This document shows, in pieces, positions 20,625 through 30,610 of a DNA stretch of 64,000 nt. The DNA comes from Lepidostoma basale (taxonomy: Eukaryota; Arthropoda; Insecta; Trichoptera; Lepidostomatidae): NCBI GenBank assembly GCA_022606425.2, contig JAHDVF020001353.1, positions 248,001 through 312,000 of the forward strand, given 5' to 3'. Each line of letters begins with the position of its first letter. Position 1 is the stretch's first letter. A model generated the notes under the pieces. The model had not been told where the DNA came from. It worked only from the letters and a program-made list of their open reading frames with translations, and searched no databases. Made by a program: the position numbers and the translations under genes.

Positions 20625-21005
20625 TTATTTTAAATGGTAGAGAAGATGGACCGCCATACTGTTCTGTCCTGACAATACCTCTCTAGGTTCCTCCAAATTC
20701 ATACATCGCAACATGCACGCTCGTAGATTTTTCCGACTTCGAATGTGGCCGCCTTTCAGTATTTGATTAATTTGGTCATCCCATGATTTCCTTGTTCTTC
20801 CACGGGTTCTCTTTCCACTCACACTGCTTGTATACAACATCTTATCTTTTATGATGCAATCATCTGCCTTACATTTCTTCATTATTTCATCGTTCGGTAT
20901 TCTATAATATATCGTTTTCCCGCACATTCTTCTCAGTGATCTCATTTCATCATTTTTTACCAGTTCCAAACTTCACTTCCATACATAAGAGTTGGCACTA
21001 GAACT
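20625..21005 (-). pseudogene. LINE-A copy, lacking its tail
   Basis: 114 open codons (20625-20969): MRSLRRMCGKTIYYRIPND, TSSVSGKRTRGRTRKSWDDQ and GGHIRSRKNLRACMLRCMN. The SLRWFGHMERMDE block is deleted. The 3' hairpin block and GTTA tail are gone. Confidence 0.75.
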
Positions 21006-21137
21006 CACTGCGGGTTATCAGTTCAAGAATCAATTGTATCTCAATAAAGGCGAAGATGCAAATAATATTTGCAAATAAATATTTGCATCTTCGTCTCTAT
21101 TGAGATACAATTGATTCTTGAATTGATAACCCGCAGT
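21006..21137. repeat. Repeat U palindromic head
   Basis: Arms 21007-21063 and 21084-21137 (CTGCGGGTTATCAGTTCAAG against its inverse) enclose a short AATAATATTTGCAAATAAAT loop. Confidence 0.85.
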
Positions 21138-21600
21138 GGGTGAAATCCAGTATTCGTTTACAGGTGTTTGTATACATTCAAAAAACGTTGTAAACATAAC
21201 TGGTCCAAGTTTGGCATATAGATAGGAGTGACATCTCCAGGCGGCTTCTAACAATGCGCTAATGGCGGTAGCCTTTCACATTGTGTAAAAAAGATGTTCT
21301 GCTTAATGCTTTATAAACACAAATCTTCATAGATGGCGTTAGTATGTAGATTGTATAAACTTCCACGTAAAGAGTAGTCTTGGAGTTTAACATATATACA
21401 ACTTCCAAAAAAGTTTGTCAGACATGGTGATCATAAAAAGGAATGTGGAATGGGGAATGTTGTATTACATAAAGCGTGCGCTTAACCCAACTAATGACAG
21501 GTCATAAGTCCTGTAAACACGTTGATCAACCATATTCTGTTTCCAATTTGCATCTTCGGCTCTATTGAGATACAATTGATTCTAGTTATATAATTATTAG
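21138..21600 (+). mobile_element. Repeat U, long copy
   Basis: Continues from the palindromic head as the longest U body here: ACATCTCCAGGCGGCTTCTA, TCATAGATGGCGTTAG, then AATGGGGAATGTTGTATTAC, AATGACAGGTCATAAGTCCT and a terminal arm ending TGAGATACAATTGATTCTAG. No ORF. The far arm is complementary to the head, so the whole is a foldback element of unknown class. Confidence 0.65.
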
Positions 21601-21689
21601 TTGCTGGTAAAGATTATATGTACCGTCGAGGTAAAGCAAATAGCGTGATAGCTGCATTTGAAATCAGAACTCATCACAGTATTAAAACC

Positions 21690-21730
21690 GTCACGGCCGG
21701 TCACGTGACGGGCCCGGTCACGTGAACCTG
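21690..21730. promoter_or_regulatory. GC-rich patch with two TCACGTGA palindromes
   Basis: TCACGTGA at 21701-21708 and 21718-21725, each preceded by GG, in a GC-rich island inside AT-rich DNA. This is an E-box-type bHLH site; no adjacent gene is seen, so regulation is not implied. Confidence 0.3.
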
Positions 21731-21884
21731 AAGGACCAATCACGATCGAGTTCGCTTATCGGAACAACAGTATAATGCCATCTGTCGCAGAACCGGGTCA
21801 ATTTAATTGATCCTGTAATGATCGATTTGAGGCATCCGCTTTGACAACTCGTAAAGTCTATTTTTCGTATTATCACATTTTTTC

Positions 21885-22150
21885 GAAAAACGTGGCATAA
21901 TCAAATTAATCAAATTTAAAAAATCAATCATGTTATAAGTCAAAATAACTGTCGTGCGTGTATGACTCGCTGAATGAATATGGAGGAATCTAGATAGGTG
22001 TGTCAGAATATAGTAGTGTTTCATTCTCTGGCTACCCTTTCGGAGAAATGGTTAGATGGTAGGTTTGTTTGTGTATTTGTTTGTTTATAGATAAATCATA
22101 CGTGGGTGCATGACACGATGTAATAAACGTTGAGGAAGCGAGATAAGTAT
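21885..22150 (+). mobile_element. LINE-A 3' fragments, two scraps
   Basis: 21885-22055 runs from GTGGCATAATCAAATTAATC to a damaged terminal block. 22085-22150 is a second scrap around GCATGACACGATG and GTTGAGGAAGCGAG. Confidence 0.6.
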
Positions 22151-22154
22151 ATTT

Positions 22155-22640
22155 GATTAATTTATTTTATTTTAATAAAAATCACAAATATTGCAGACAT
22201 ATAATTCCAGATCGTTTGCAATTAAATTATTAGAATTTATAAGAGAACCATAAAAAAAAATTAAGATTAAGAATTAGAAAGAATTATAACATTGATATTG
22301 CATCCCTGAGGCAACTCACACTATCACGAAATATGTCGACCTCCGAGGCGACCCGATTAAGCAATAAGATTGCCTACACGCATAACCATTGGCAGGTTGG
22401 TTCTGCAGCGCTGCAAATAAAAAATCTGTGCTGTCTTTGACGAAGGTCATTCGAAGGTTTGAGACAAATAGACCTACATCACTCAGGGCATCCGAGTTTT
22501 GTATACGGCCGCCAATCAGCTGAAAGAAGTGAACTCCCAAGTGGATATTCCTTCTCCTCTCCAGTGATTGGTTTCTTAGCATACCTAGCACGATTTCAGT
22601 CGGAAAGAGCCACGGGTAATAACCCTAAAATCAGATAAGA
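22155..22640 (-). pseudogene. LINE-H C-terminal fragment
   Basis: 91 codons (22316-22591): MLGMLRNQSLERRRNIHLGV, HFFQLIGGRIQNSDALSDVG and LFVSN, then a short lesion where the main copy reads NYLRQRQHRLFYLPRCRTN. It is nearly identical to the 51.8-52.9 kb copy on either side of the lesion, including the 3' flank (CACAAATATTGCAGACATAT). Confidence 0.8.
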
Positions 22641-22644
22641 ACAT

Positions 22645-22725
22645 TGTGCTTTTCCATTCTTTCTGCCTACCCTTTTGGAGAGATGGTGTGACGGTTAAGT
22701 AAGGTTAAGTTAGTTTTAAGTCTGT
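22645..22725 (+). mobile_element. LINE-A terminal block
   Basis: TTTCCATTCTTTCTGCCTAC, then CCTTTTGGAGAGATGGTGTG and a decayed tail. Confidence 0.6.
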
Positions 22726-23255
22726 TAAGAGAGTCTTAAACTAACAAGAAATTTGAAAATGCCCCAGCAGTGCGAAACTTGTCACTACCATAACAACTTA
22801 ACATAAAATATATAAATCAAGATAAATTTAAATATTATGTTAATAATTTATATACTTATACATAATTTTGTATTATCATTTGTGACATTTAAAATTCAAG
22901 GTCATGAAGTATTGTATTCTGAAAAATTTGCAATTTAAATTGAATTCAAAAAAATTTCACGAATAGCATTCAAATTTCTGTTGCGGTTAACAGAATGTGA
23001 GCTTGCTCCTAAAAAAATCGGACAACGTGCGCCGCACTTACATAAACTTGACATAAACTCATACTGCTCTTTTTATTGTACCAATGCATTTATTTTTATT
23101 ATTTGTTTAGTCGGAATTTGGGGTAAGCGCACTAAATATCTCTAATCATATAATTCAATTCGATATTGTTGAAAACATCCGTTTTCTAGAAGTGATATTA
23201 TATTTTATTATGTTAGTCACGTGTTTCACCTTGCTTGTGTATTATCAAATGTAAA
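22726..23255. other. Unassigned stretch
   Basis: One hammerhead-type word pair (CCCAGCAGTGCGAAACTTGTC) at about 22759-22788 is the only pattern noticed. Confidence 0.45.
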
Positions 23256-23505
23256 AAAACTAACCATCACGCCGTCTCCCCGAGAGGGTGGACTGCCACA
23301 TTTTACCCGATGTGGCACTCCATCCTTCTCTTTTCGCCCCCGCGATAGACGCGGTGTGATGGGTTGCGAACCTCATCGCCACCAATAGACATCTCCCGCG
23401 CACACTTCGATTGCCAACGTCCACAAAATAAATCTAAAACAAATTATGTAAATACAATGATATAAAATAAAATTAAAAAATTAATAATTTAACACATAAT
23501 GCATA
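23256..23505 (-). mobile_element. SINE-S copy, 5' truncated
   Basis: A shortened tail (ACTAACCATCACGCCGTC), the GC-rich stem region at 23335-23400 and part of the AT-rich body. Confidence 0.75.
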
Positions 23506-23614
23506 TCAAATGTATAGATAATCAAAAGCGTATCCGTTTATGTAACTGATAGAAAGGAGTATAATAATGTTATTAATGTATTTCTTCGAAAATATAATGA
23601 TGTCACTATATTAT

Positions 23615-23738
23615 AAAGGGTGTTTTTTTTAGAAGTATACTAATTCGAAATGAAAAAAAAAAAACACATTAAAATAACGTTAACGTTTATGATATAGGCT
23701 TTATTTAATAGATAATTTTATGCCATTATTGTTGAAAT
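23615..23738 (+). mobile_element. End of a Tc1/mariner-type transposon
   Basis: AAGGGTGTTTTTTTTAGAAG starts a terminal sequence continuing CATTAAAATAACGTTAACG and AATAGATAATTTTATGCCAT. It matches one end of the MITEs at 41.93-42.48 kb. Confidence 0.6.
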
Positions 23739-24209
23739 ATGATTATAAATATGATTTTGAAAAAGAATATGTCATGACAGTCTGCAACATTAGCGTGTAT
23801 TTGGGTAGTATGTTAACAAAAGATGGACGAGTAGAGAGGGATATTGAAAGAAGGGTTGGGGCGGGCAACAAAGTGAATGGTGCACTTAGAGTTGTAATCG
23901 CAAACAAAAACCTGTCCAAAAAAGCTAAAATGGCAGTGCACATTGGTGTTCTTGTACAGACCCTTATGTATGGAAGCGAAACATGGAACTGGCAAAAGAA
24001 GGATGAAAATAGAATAAATGCAGTAGAAATGAGATCTCTTAGACGAATGTGTGGAAACTCTGTGTATGATAGAGTGTCTAATGAAAATATAAGAAGTGAA
24101 TGCGGTGCGAATGATGGTGCTATGAACAAAATATTGAAAGGATCATTAAGATGGTTTGCACACATGGAATGAATGAATGAAGAAATAATGGTAAAAAAAG
24201 TATATGTTA

Positions 24210-24377
24210 ACTTATTTATTGTATCTTGAACAATGATGATCTACATATTTAATAATTTTCACGAGTGAAAACGTCAGTTTTCTAGAAGTTTTATTGAGCC
24301 TGAGAAGGGCGAAAAATGTCATTCCCATAAAATATAATAAAACTTCTAGAAAACTGATGTTTTCATTCGTATTATTT
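24210..24377. mobile_element. Repeat Q foldback insertion
   Basis: Flanked by AAGTATATGTTA at 24198-24209 and 24378-24389. Arms 24249-24296 and 24326-24377 pair (GTTTTCTAGAAGTTTTATT against its inverse). The centre reads CCTGAGAAGGGCGAAAAATG, similar in layout to the hammerhead-like cores but with a shortened stem II. Confidence 0.8.
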
Positions 24378-24523
24378 AAGTATATGTTAGAGATGTAAAT
24401 GGAACTACATAGAAATAGAGGAAGACCGAGAAAAACTTGGCACAATCAAATATTGAATGTCGGCCACGTGAAGAGTCAGAGAAATCGACTCACGTGCATG
24501 ACGCGTTGAGGAAGCGAGAGAAA

Positions 24524-25021
24524 AATTAGTTAGAAAGTTTCAATCCTGGGATTGGTTTGCAGCAATTTCTTCTATTCTTCTCTTCCATTCTTCCCTGTCT
24601 TGTGCGGCTCTTTTGAAATTTGCATATGATGAGCAGCGCACGTCCACCAACAGGTCCTCCAGGTACTCTCGGCATGGACGTCCCCTAGAGTTTGTCCCCT
24701 CGGTCATACCCTCCATTATGGCATGCAAGAGGCCTTCTTGACGTATTACATGGCCGATCCATCTTGCACGCCTTTCCGACAAGGTCCTGAGCCTTCTTCC
24801 TTCGATTCCTTGAAGAACTTCCTCATTCGTGATGTGGTCTCTCCAGGAAATTCCTAATAGTCTTCTATAGGACCACATTTCAAAAGCCTCTAGTCTCCGC
24901 TGATCTCTTTCGGATAGGCACCATGTCTCGCAGAATCGAATACTAGAATCAAATAATATAGACCTTAAACTGAGAATACTCCTCATCAAGACCTATGTAT
25001 GGAGTATCTCGATGTACGGCT
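24524..25021 (-). pseudogene. LINE-B C-terminal fragment (RTE-like), nested
   Basis: 149 open codons (24540-24989): ETWCLSERDQRRLEAFEMWS, YRRLLGISWRDHITNEEVLQ, RRLRTLSERRARWIGHVIR, GRPCREYLEDLLVDVRCSS and EEWKRRIEEIAANQSQD before the stop. This is the characteristic C-terminus of an RTE-like ORF. A GCGAGAGAAA target duplication (24514-24523 and 25022-25031) bounds it inside the LINE-A copy. A second copy lies at 33.72-34.23 kb and a third at 63.18-63.41 kb. Confidence 0.85.
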
Positions 25022-25112
25022 GCGAGAGAAATATGTCAGGAAAGAAAAGTGTGGCAGTCCATTATTTCTGCCTACCCCTTCGGGGAGACGGCGTGATGGT
25101 TAGTTAGCTAGT

Positions 25113-25559
25113 TAGTTTACATCATTGTTCTAGAAACAATAATTGTCTTAAATTCATGCTGATTGTTATGAGATAAATGAATATATTTCACGATTGTTGT
25201 GCCGTTCCTGAATGTTTTTGTCAAGACTGCTACGGAATTTCACCCGCGTTCCTTATTAGGAATGTCTGAATAACAACTATCAGTAGCAATGCGTCGTTCT
25301 TTGCGTCATTTCTTATTCATTGTACCGTGTCGCTTGGAATATTGATGCGGACACTGTCGCCCACGTTCGCCTGAAACACAAACCATACTCTCCGACGTCC
25401 GGAATACCAATAAGGCATACTCTCATCCCAATCTGGACTAATCTCATTTGAACTAGATAAACGCTCTCCTTGATATGATTAAGTTATTTATTAAATGTAG
25501 ATTGATTAACCCAAATAAATAAGATTGTTAGCGCCAGTTTCATTCACACAAAGTGAATA
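25113..25559. other. Unassigned stretch
   Basis: Nothing recognised on either strand. Confidence 0.5.
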
Positions 25560-25692
25560 AAACAGAATCTTCCCATACAATACGAATGAAAACGCCTGTT
25601 TTTTCTTGATATGACATGGTTCAAAATTTATTTTGTTTTTTGAAATTTCTTGGTGGAAACTTACTGTAAATAATGAAAATAAAATAAATAAA
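25560..25692 (-). repeat. Repeat Q arm
   Basis: ATACGAATGAAAACGCCTG, then ATGACATGGTTCAAAATTTA and TTTCTTGGTGGAAACTTACT. The same unit recurs at 26.07-26.20 kb, also next to a LINE-A copy. Confidence 0.65.
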
Positions 25693-25694
25693 TA

Positions 25695-26052
25695 AAAAAC
25701 TGCAAGTATAAGAAATAAATGTGGTGCGAATGAAAGTGTTATGAACAAAATAATGAAAGGATCATTTTGATGGTTTGGACATATGGAAAGAATAAATGAA
25801 GAAAGAATGGTAAAAAAAGTATGAGTTAACGATGTAAATGCAACCAGAAATAGAAGAAGACTGAGGAAAACGCGGCACGATCAAATAAATCAAATATTGA
25901 ATGTCTGCCATGTAAGGAGTCAGAGAAATCGACTCGCGTGCATGACAAGATGTATGAATGTAGAGGAATCGGGAGAAGTATGTCAGGACAGAACAGTGTG
26001 GCGTTCCATTCTTTCTGCCTACCCCTCCGGGGAAACGGCGTGATGGCAAGTT
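25695..26052 (+). mobile_element. LINE-A copy, frame-broken
   Basis: From ATAAGAAATAAATGTGGTGC (CGANESVMNKI) through [21 protein letters not shown] and SRVHDKMYECRG to the CCCCTCCGGGGAAACGGCGT block. An in-frame TGA replaces the usual AGA of SLRWF. Confidence 0.8.
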
Positions 26053-26064
26053 AGTTAATTTTTT

Positions 26065-26264
26065 TCCCATAATCGATACGAATAGAAACGTCTGTTTTCT
26101 AGGTATTTTATTAAATTTTATGGTAATGACATGGTTAAAAATTTATTTTGTTTTTTGAAAATTCTTGGTGGAAACTCACTGTAAATAATGAAAATAAAAT
26201 AAATAAATAAAAACTTTTAATATGTGTTTATATTTAACTGTTTAAATATAAACACATATTAAAA
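26065..26264. repeat. Repeat Q arm and perfect palindrome
   Basis: 26065-26200 repeats the Q unit of 25.56 kb. 26217-26264 is a perfect 23 bp-arm palindrome (TTTTAATATGTGTTTATATT and its inverse). Confidence 0.75.
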
Positions 26265-26327
26265 AAAAAAAAACATTATTTTCATTATTTAAAATGGCAT
26301 GGTGTTATCTTGTGAATTTATAATAAG

Positions 26328-26403
26328 GATTTTTTATGAATTAAAACACTGTTTTTTTCCACTTTTGAAAGTGGAAAAAACAGGGTTTTAATTCATAAAA
26401 ATT
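26328..26403. repeat. Hairpin made of an element's terminal segment
   Basis: TTTTATGAATTAAAACACTG ... CCACTTTTGAAAGTGG ... mirror arm. The arm equals the segment following the hammerhead-like core at 35.97-36.06 kb. Confidence 0.8.
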
Positions 26404-26449
26404 GGTTATGGAATTCCGCGGTGTTAACACCTTAATAATAATAAATTGG

Positions 26450-26830
26450 ATAATTTATAAAGCGCCATTTTTATGAATTGCTCATCTCAAGGGCGCTGTA
26501 GAAGATGCTCCGTTTTATCAATTAGATAATAATAATAATAATAATAATGATAAAAAATATATTTAAAAAATTTAGTATGAGGGCTGCACCCGACGAAATC
26601 GATCAGCCCTTCCTGTCAGGAAATGATAATTTGAAAAGATGCGTTTTGAGTCTCGATCTAAACTCTGATTGATTCTCAATACACTTAAGGTCTGCTGGAA
26701 GACTGTTCCAGGCTGAAGGGCCGGCTACCGCGAAGGCTCGGTCGCCAAAGTTTGTGCTTGGACAGCGTTTTGGCACAGTCAATCTACCGATCGCAGAAGA
26801 CTTTGGATCGCAGAAGGCTGATCGTTTATC
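26450..26830 (-). pseudogene. LINE-G C-terminal fragment
   Basis: 3' tail (GCGCCATTTTTATGAATTGC, CAAGGGCGCTGTAG, TAATAATAAT) followed on the minus strand by AGPSAWNSLPADLKCIE-type coding near 26690-26730 and PSTNFGDRAFAVAGPSAW across shifts. It parallels the plus-strand copy at 47.7-48.06 kb. Confidence 0.7.
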
Positions 26831-27181
26831 AAGAATTTATAATTCAATAGTAAACAAACAAGAAGAAACAACACTGACAAAAATGAAGTTATCAGTGGTA
26901 AGATCACACCTCGACGATCTAATAACATTTATTGACTATTCGCCAGATAACGAAGTTCAACGATATTGTAAGCATTTTCGTATTTTTTGAGAGTTGGTTA
27001 TATAAAAACAGCAAACTCCAAAAGTGCAAACAAAACTTGATTGAACAAAAACAGCAACGTCACTCCACGACGAGTGTCCGAAGACAATAAATATAATTTT
27101 GTTTGTGTTTTGTATTGTTTATTTATATCTATGTACAGTGTTTATATTCTCAAAAATAGTTTTTTAATTTATTTTAAACCA
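26831..27181. other. Unassigned stretch
   Basis: Continuation of a plus-strand open frame (to 26990) without recognised motif; otherwise AT-rich. Confidence 0.4.
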
Positions 27182-27515
27182 AACTAACTAACTAACCATC
27201 ACGCCGTCTCCACGAAGGGGTATGCAGAAATAATGGAATGCCGCACTTTTCTTTCCTGACATATTTCTCTCGCTTCCTCAACATTCATACATCGTGGCAT
27301 GCACGCGCGTCGATTTCTCTGACTCCTCACATGGCCGACATTCATTATTTGATTAATTTGATTGTGCCACGTTTTCCTCGGTCTTCCTCTATTTCTGGTT
27401 ACATTAACATCGTTAACATAAACTTTTATTACCATTCTTTCTTCATTCATTCTTTCCATATGTCCAAACCATCTTAATGATCCTTTCTTTATGTTGTTCA
27501 TAACACCATAATTTA
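27182..27515 (-). pseudogene. LINE-A C-terminus, intact to the stop
   Basis: 100 codons (27199-27501) from [20 protein letters not shown] through [20 protein letters not shown] to IISAYPFVETA and stop, then (TAAC)n on the plus strand. Only a short 3' piece is present. Confidence 0.85.
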
Positions 27516-27526
27516 TTTTAACCCTA

Positions 27527-27603
27527 TTTTTATATAACGGACTTTCGGCTTAAACGGAAACCCCCTCCCCCCAATTAGTCCGTTATATCGAGGTTTTACT
27601 GTA
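27527..27603. mobile_element. pogo/Tigger-like terminal repeat remnant
   Basis: Ends on the plus strand with ATCGAGGTTTTACTGTA, i.e. on the minus strand it starts TACAGTAAAACCTCGATATA, CGGACT. This is the type of terminus seen in pogo-group MITEs. An internal inverse (ATATAACGGACTTTCGG) faces it at 27535. No transposase nearby. Confidence 0.45.
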
Positions 27604-27606
27604 TTT

Positions 27607-27650
27607 TCATTTGACACTCTATCATTTACATTCGTCTAAAAGATCTCATT
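27607..27650 (-). mobile_element. LINE-A scrap
   Basis: GACACTCTATCATTTACATT, CGTCTAAAAGATCTCATTTC match MRSLRR...YDRVS coding on the minus strand. Confidence 0.5.
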
Positions 27651-27654
27651 TCAT

Positions 27655-27720
27655 CGTCACTGCGCCCTTGAGGTGTATTACTCACGAAAACGGCGCTATA
27701 AAAATTACTTACTTTTCAAA
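27655..27720 (+). mobile_element. LINE-G 3' tail
   Basis: GCGCCCTTGAGGTGTATTAC, then CGAAAACGGCGCTATAAAAA. Confidence 0.6.
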
Positions 27721-28034
27721 ACGTGCACCTTTAAACAGGTACTGATATTTTTTAATTAAAATTTTAGTCTTTTCAATATGTACTTTATGATTTATGGTAC
27801 ATTAATTTTTACGGTTAACATTTTTTAAAATAAAAAATTACCATTATTTAACGTTGAAAAATATGATTTATGTTCTCAAAAGTATGGTAGTAAATTAAGT
27901 ATAATCATTAAATATGCAAATTTACGATACTCATTAACAGGCGATAGGGTCTGTATCTACAACTACCCTTTATTAATTAAGAATACTTTTATACTTTCGT
28001 ATGAAGCCCTTAATTTATGGTGTGGCATTATTAA
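27721..28034. other. AT-rich stretch, no gene seen
   Basis: Nothing recognised. Confidence 0.55.
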
Positions 28035-28513
28035 ATATAATATTAATATACTTTTACAGCTAATTTAAAAAACGGTGGATACGTGTAACATAAATTAAAT
28101 AAACACAAAAGTCCGGATCGTCCATGTCAACATGTGCAACATCGAAAAAAACATGATGTGTTATTACATTATGTGCTAAATTAAAAAAACGGTGGATTCG
28201 TGGAACATAAATTAAATAGACAATATGTGCACCATCTAAAAAGAACATTTTGTGTTAAATTATTTTTATTTTGTTATTTAATATCATTGTATTTTATATT
28301 ATTTGTTTTAGATTTATTTTGTGGGTGTTGGACGATCGAAGTGTGCGCGGGAGATGCCTATTGGTGGCGAAGAGGTTCGCAACCCATCACACCGCGTCTC
28401 CCGCGTGGCAAAAAAAAAAGAGGGATGGAGTGCCGCATCAGTAAAAGTGTGACAGTCCATTCTTTCTGCCTACCCTTTCGGGGAGACGGCGTGATGGTTA
28501 GTTAGTTAGTTGT
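28035..28513 (+). mobile_element. SINE-S copy with internal duplication
   Basis: Two tandem versions of an ~85 bp unit (AACGGTGGATACGTGTAACA at 28072 and AACGGTGGATTCGTGGAACA at 28188), then the GC-rich stem (GCGCGGGAGA ... TCTCCCGCG) and the LINE-A-like terminal block with (GTTA)n. Confidence 0.85.
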
Positions 28514-28539
28514 ATACTTTTAAAGTAATTTTATACTTT

Positions 28540-29325
28540 TATAGTAAATTGCCGTTCACAATAGAGTTCTGGTCCCAACCCTTATATATGGAAGCGAAGC
28601 ATGGAACTGGCAGAAGAAAGATTAGAGCGGAATAAATGCGGTAGAGATTAGGTCCCTTTGACGTATGTGTGGTAGAACGATGTATGACAGAATCTCAAAT
28701 GCTGATATTAGAAAGAAATGTAGAGCGAAAGAAGGTATTATGAACAAAATTATGAAAGGATCGCTGCGTTGGTTCGGACATATGGAGCGCATGGGTGAAG
28801 AAAGAATGGTTAAAAAAGTATACGTTAACGATGTAAATGGAGTACGGAGTCGAGGTTGACCGAGGAAAATATGGCATGACGAAATTAATCAAATTTTAAA
28901 TGTTGGTCATGTCAGAAGCTGGAAGAATCGACGTGCGTGTATGACTCACGTCGACTCTTATGCATGGAAGCGAAGCATGGAACTGGAAAGATGAAAGTAG
29001 AATAAATGCAGTGGGAATGAAAGTGCTATGAACAAAACAATTAAAGGAACATTAAGATGGTTTAGACACGTGGAAAGAATGAATGAAAAAATAATTGTAA
29101 AAAAAGTATTTATGATAACGTTGGAAATGGAACTAGAAATAAAGAAAAAGCCGAGGAAAGCGTGGCAGGATCAAATAAATCACATATTGAATGTCGGCCA
29201 CGATAGAAATCGGAGAAATCGACGTGCGTGCATGACACGATGTATGAATGTTGAGGATTCGAGAAAGGGTGTCACGAAAGAAAAGTGTGTGGCAGTCCAT
29301 TCTTTAGTTAGTTAGTTAGTTATTA
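28540..29325 (+). pseudogene. Two consecutive LINE-A copies
   Basis: The first copy (28550-28945) reads [40 protein letters not shown], then a stop in RSRG*P. It breaks off at about 28945 (RRACMTH) and a second copy starts at 28946 with another GSEAWNW-coding stretch. The second (to 29325) reads GTLRWFRHVERMNEKIIVKK, KKPRKAWQDQINHILNVGH and [20 protein letters not shown] and ends in TTAGTTAGTTAGTTA, without the hairpin. Confidence 0.8.
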
Positions 29326-29548
29326 ATGAGATTATCCTTGACATACCAGCAAGGATAAAATTATATATTATAAACTAACATAAGAAGAAGAAAAAATTGT
29401 ACCGTAAATACAATACACCTCTGAAGAAGAGAATGCGAATGTTGAAATACAAATGTATTTTTTTATTGTTTCTTGAACAATGATGTAACAATCCATTTTA
29501 AAATTTTAATATGTACGAAAAAACTATAGTTTTCAAGGAGTTTTATTA

Positions 29549-30196
29549 TATAGGAATATTTTTCGGGGTGAAACCGTGTTCCCTCCACCAACGTTTCGGA
29601 GGCCCTTGCGGCCTCCATCATCAGGGTGTTAAATTTTTTTTTTTTTTTTTTGGGGAGGATATCTTCAATTCTTTGGCGTATAAAATAGGAGTGTTACTCC
29701 AGGCGACTTCTAAACGGTGCGCTAGGAGGCGGTAGTCTCTTCGCATTGTGTTAATAAAGTAGTTTGCTAAATGCTAAACAATCATTCTTCACAGATGCCG
29801 CTGGTAGGTGGATTGTATAGATTAATCTTAAATAATTGATTAGTACAATCAAATCTACATAGATGGCTAACTGGAACTGACACGTGAAAATAAGTATGGA
29901 TTTGGAGTATATATACAACTTCCAAAAAATGTATCTTGCATGATCATAATAACAATGGTGGAATGGGGAATGTTGTAATTACATAAAGCGTGCGCTTAAC
30001 CCAACCAATGACAGGTCATAAGTCCTGTAAACACCTTGATCATCCATGTTCAGTTTCCAGTTTGTTTCTTCGTCTCTATTGAGATACAATTAAAAATTAA
30101 AAAAAAAAAATTTAACACCCTGATGATGGAGGCCGCAAGGGCCTCCGAAACGTTGGTGGAGGGAACACGGTTTCACCCCGAAAAATATTCCTATAT
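29549..30196. mobile_element. Element with ~95 bp inverted ends holding ribozyme-like cores
   Basis: Left end TATAGGAATATTTTTCGGGG, right end its inverse, and the arms are nearly identical over ~95 bp. The centre (29665-30085) is a copy of repeat U. Each arm contains a hammerhead-like core oriented toward the outside. Confidence 0.8.
30109..30170 (+). ncRNA. Hammerhead-like core, best match
   Basis: Reads CACC-CTGATGA-T-GGAGGCC-GCAAG-GGCCTCC-GAAAC-GTT-GGTG. The core boxes CUGAUGA and GAAA are exact, stem II is 7 perfect pairs, stem I CACC/GGTG is perfect, and the AC-GU step after GAA is self-complementary, as in dimer-forming types. The cleavage triplet would be GUU. The deviation is one T between CUGAUGA and stem II. 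The mirror copy is at 29581-29635 on the minus strand. Confidence 0.5.
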
Positions 30197-30235
30197 ATGT
30201 TAACCGTGGAAATTTACATTCTTAGTTTTATTATA

Positions 30236-30315
30236 GTATATATGTATGACATGTTTCGCCCTTCTAATTTTTCCATTTGATAATGCCTTTGAAGGGCGAA
30301 ACATGTCATACATTT
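30236..30315. repeat. Palindrome with GAAACATGTC arms
   Basis: TATGACATGTTTCGCCCTTC and GAAGGGCGAAACATGTCATA are inverted copies around a ~30 bp centre. Same motif class as the core in the 24.2 kb Q element. Confidence 0.75.
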
Positions 30316-30369
30316 TTTTTTAATCGTTCTTTTCATCATGACAGCATGAGCCAAATCGATCTAAAGGGT

Positions 30370-30548
30370 ATTATTATAGCTATCACAGTGATTCTCGTGA
30401 CATGTGATGGGTAGCTAATCTATCGCCATTTTATTGTCACGTGAATTCTACACCAGACCAAAGACAGAGTGACAATCACACTGCCCTCGCCGGGAATCGA
30501 ACCCGGAACCTTCGGGGTGGCAGTCAGTACACTTACCACTCGTCCACG
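30370..30548 (-). mobile_element. SINE-T copy with (ATT)-type tail
   Basis: tRNA-like head at the high-coordinate end (GGGAATCGAACCCGGAACC on the plus strand is the B box inverse), then the body. The tail contains AGCCAAATCGATCTAAAGGG, different from the CTTGTATAC-type tail. Confidence 0.8.
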
Positions 30549-30610
30549 AATACATAAATACTTGAATAAAACTCCTTGAAAACTATCGTTTTTTCATACA
30601 TATTAACAAA

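Larger units (their letters stand above)
23745..25112 (+). pseudogene. LINE-A copy carrying two nested insertions
   Basis: LINE-A segments 23745-24209, 24378-24523 and 25022-25112 form one copy. The first segment is open for 150 codons (23720-24172: VYLGSMLTKDGRVERDIERR, KKARM-equivalent [51 protein letters not shown]). It ends in the standard hairpin block and GTTA/GCTA repeats. Interruptions are a 168 bp foldback element and a 498 bp LINE-B fragment, each with its own target duplication. Confidence 0.85.
29440..30610. mobile_element. Composite: Q arms around a long-inverted-repeat element
   Basis: Outer arms (29508-29548, AACTATAGTTTTCAAGGAG, and 30565-30605, its inverse) belong to repeat Q. 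Between them lie the 29549-30196 element, a palindromic pair at 30236-30315 and a SINE-T at 30370-30548, so several insertions accumulated inside one Q element. Confidence 0.7.
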
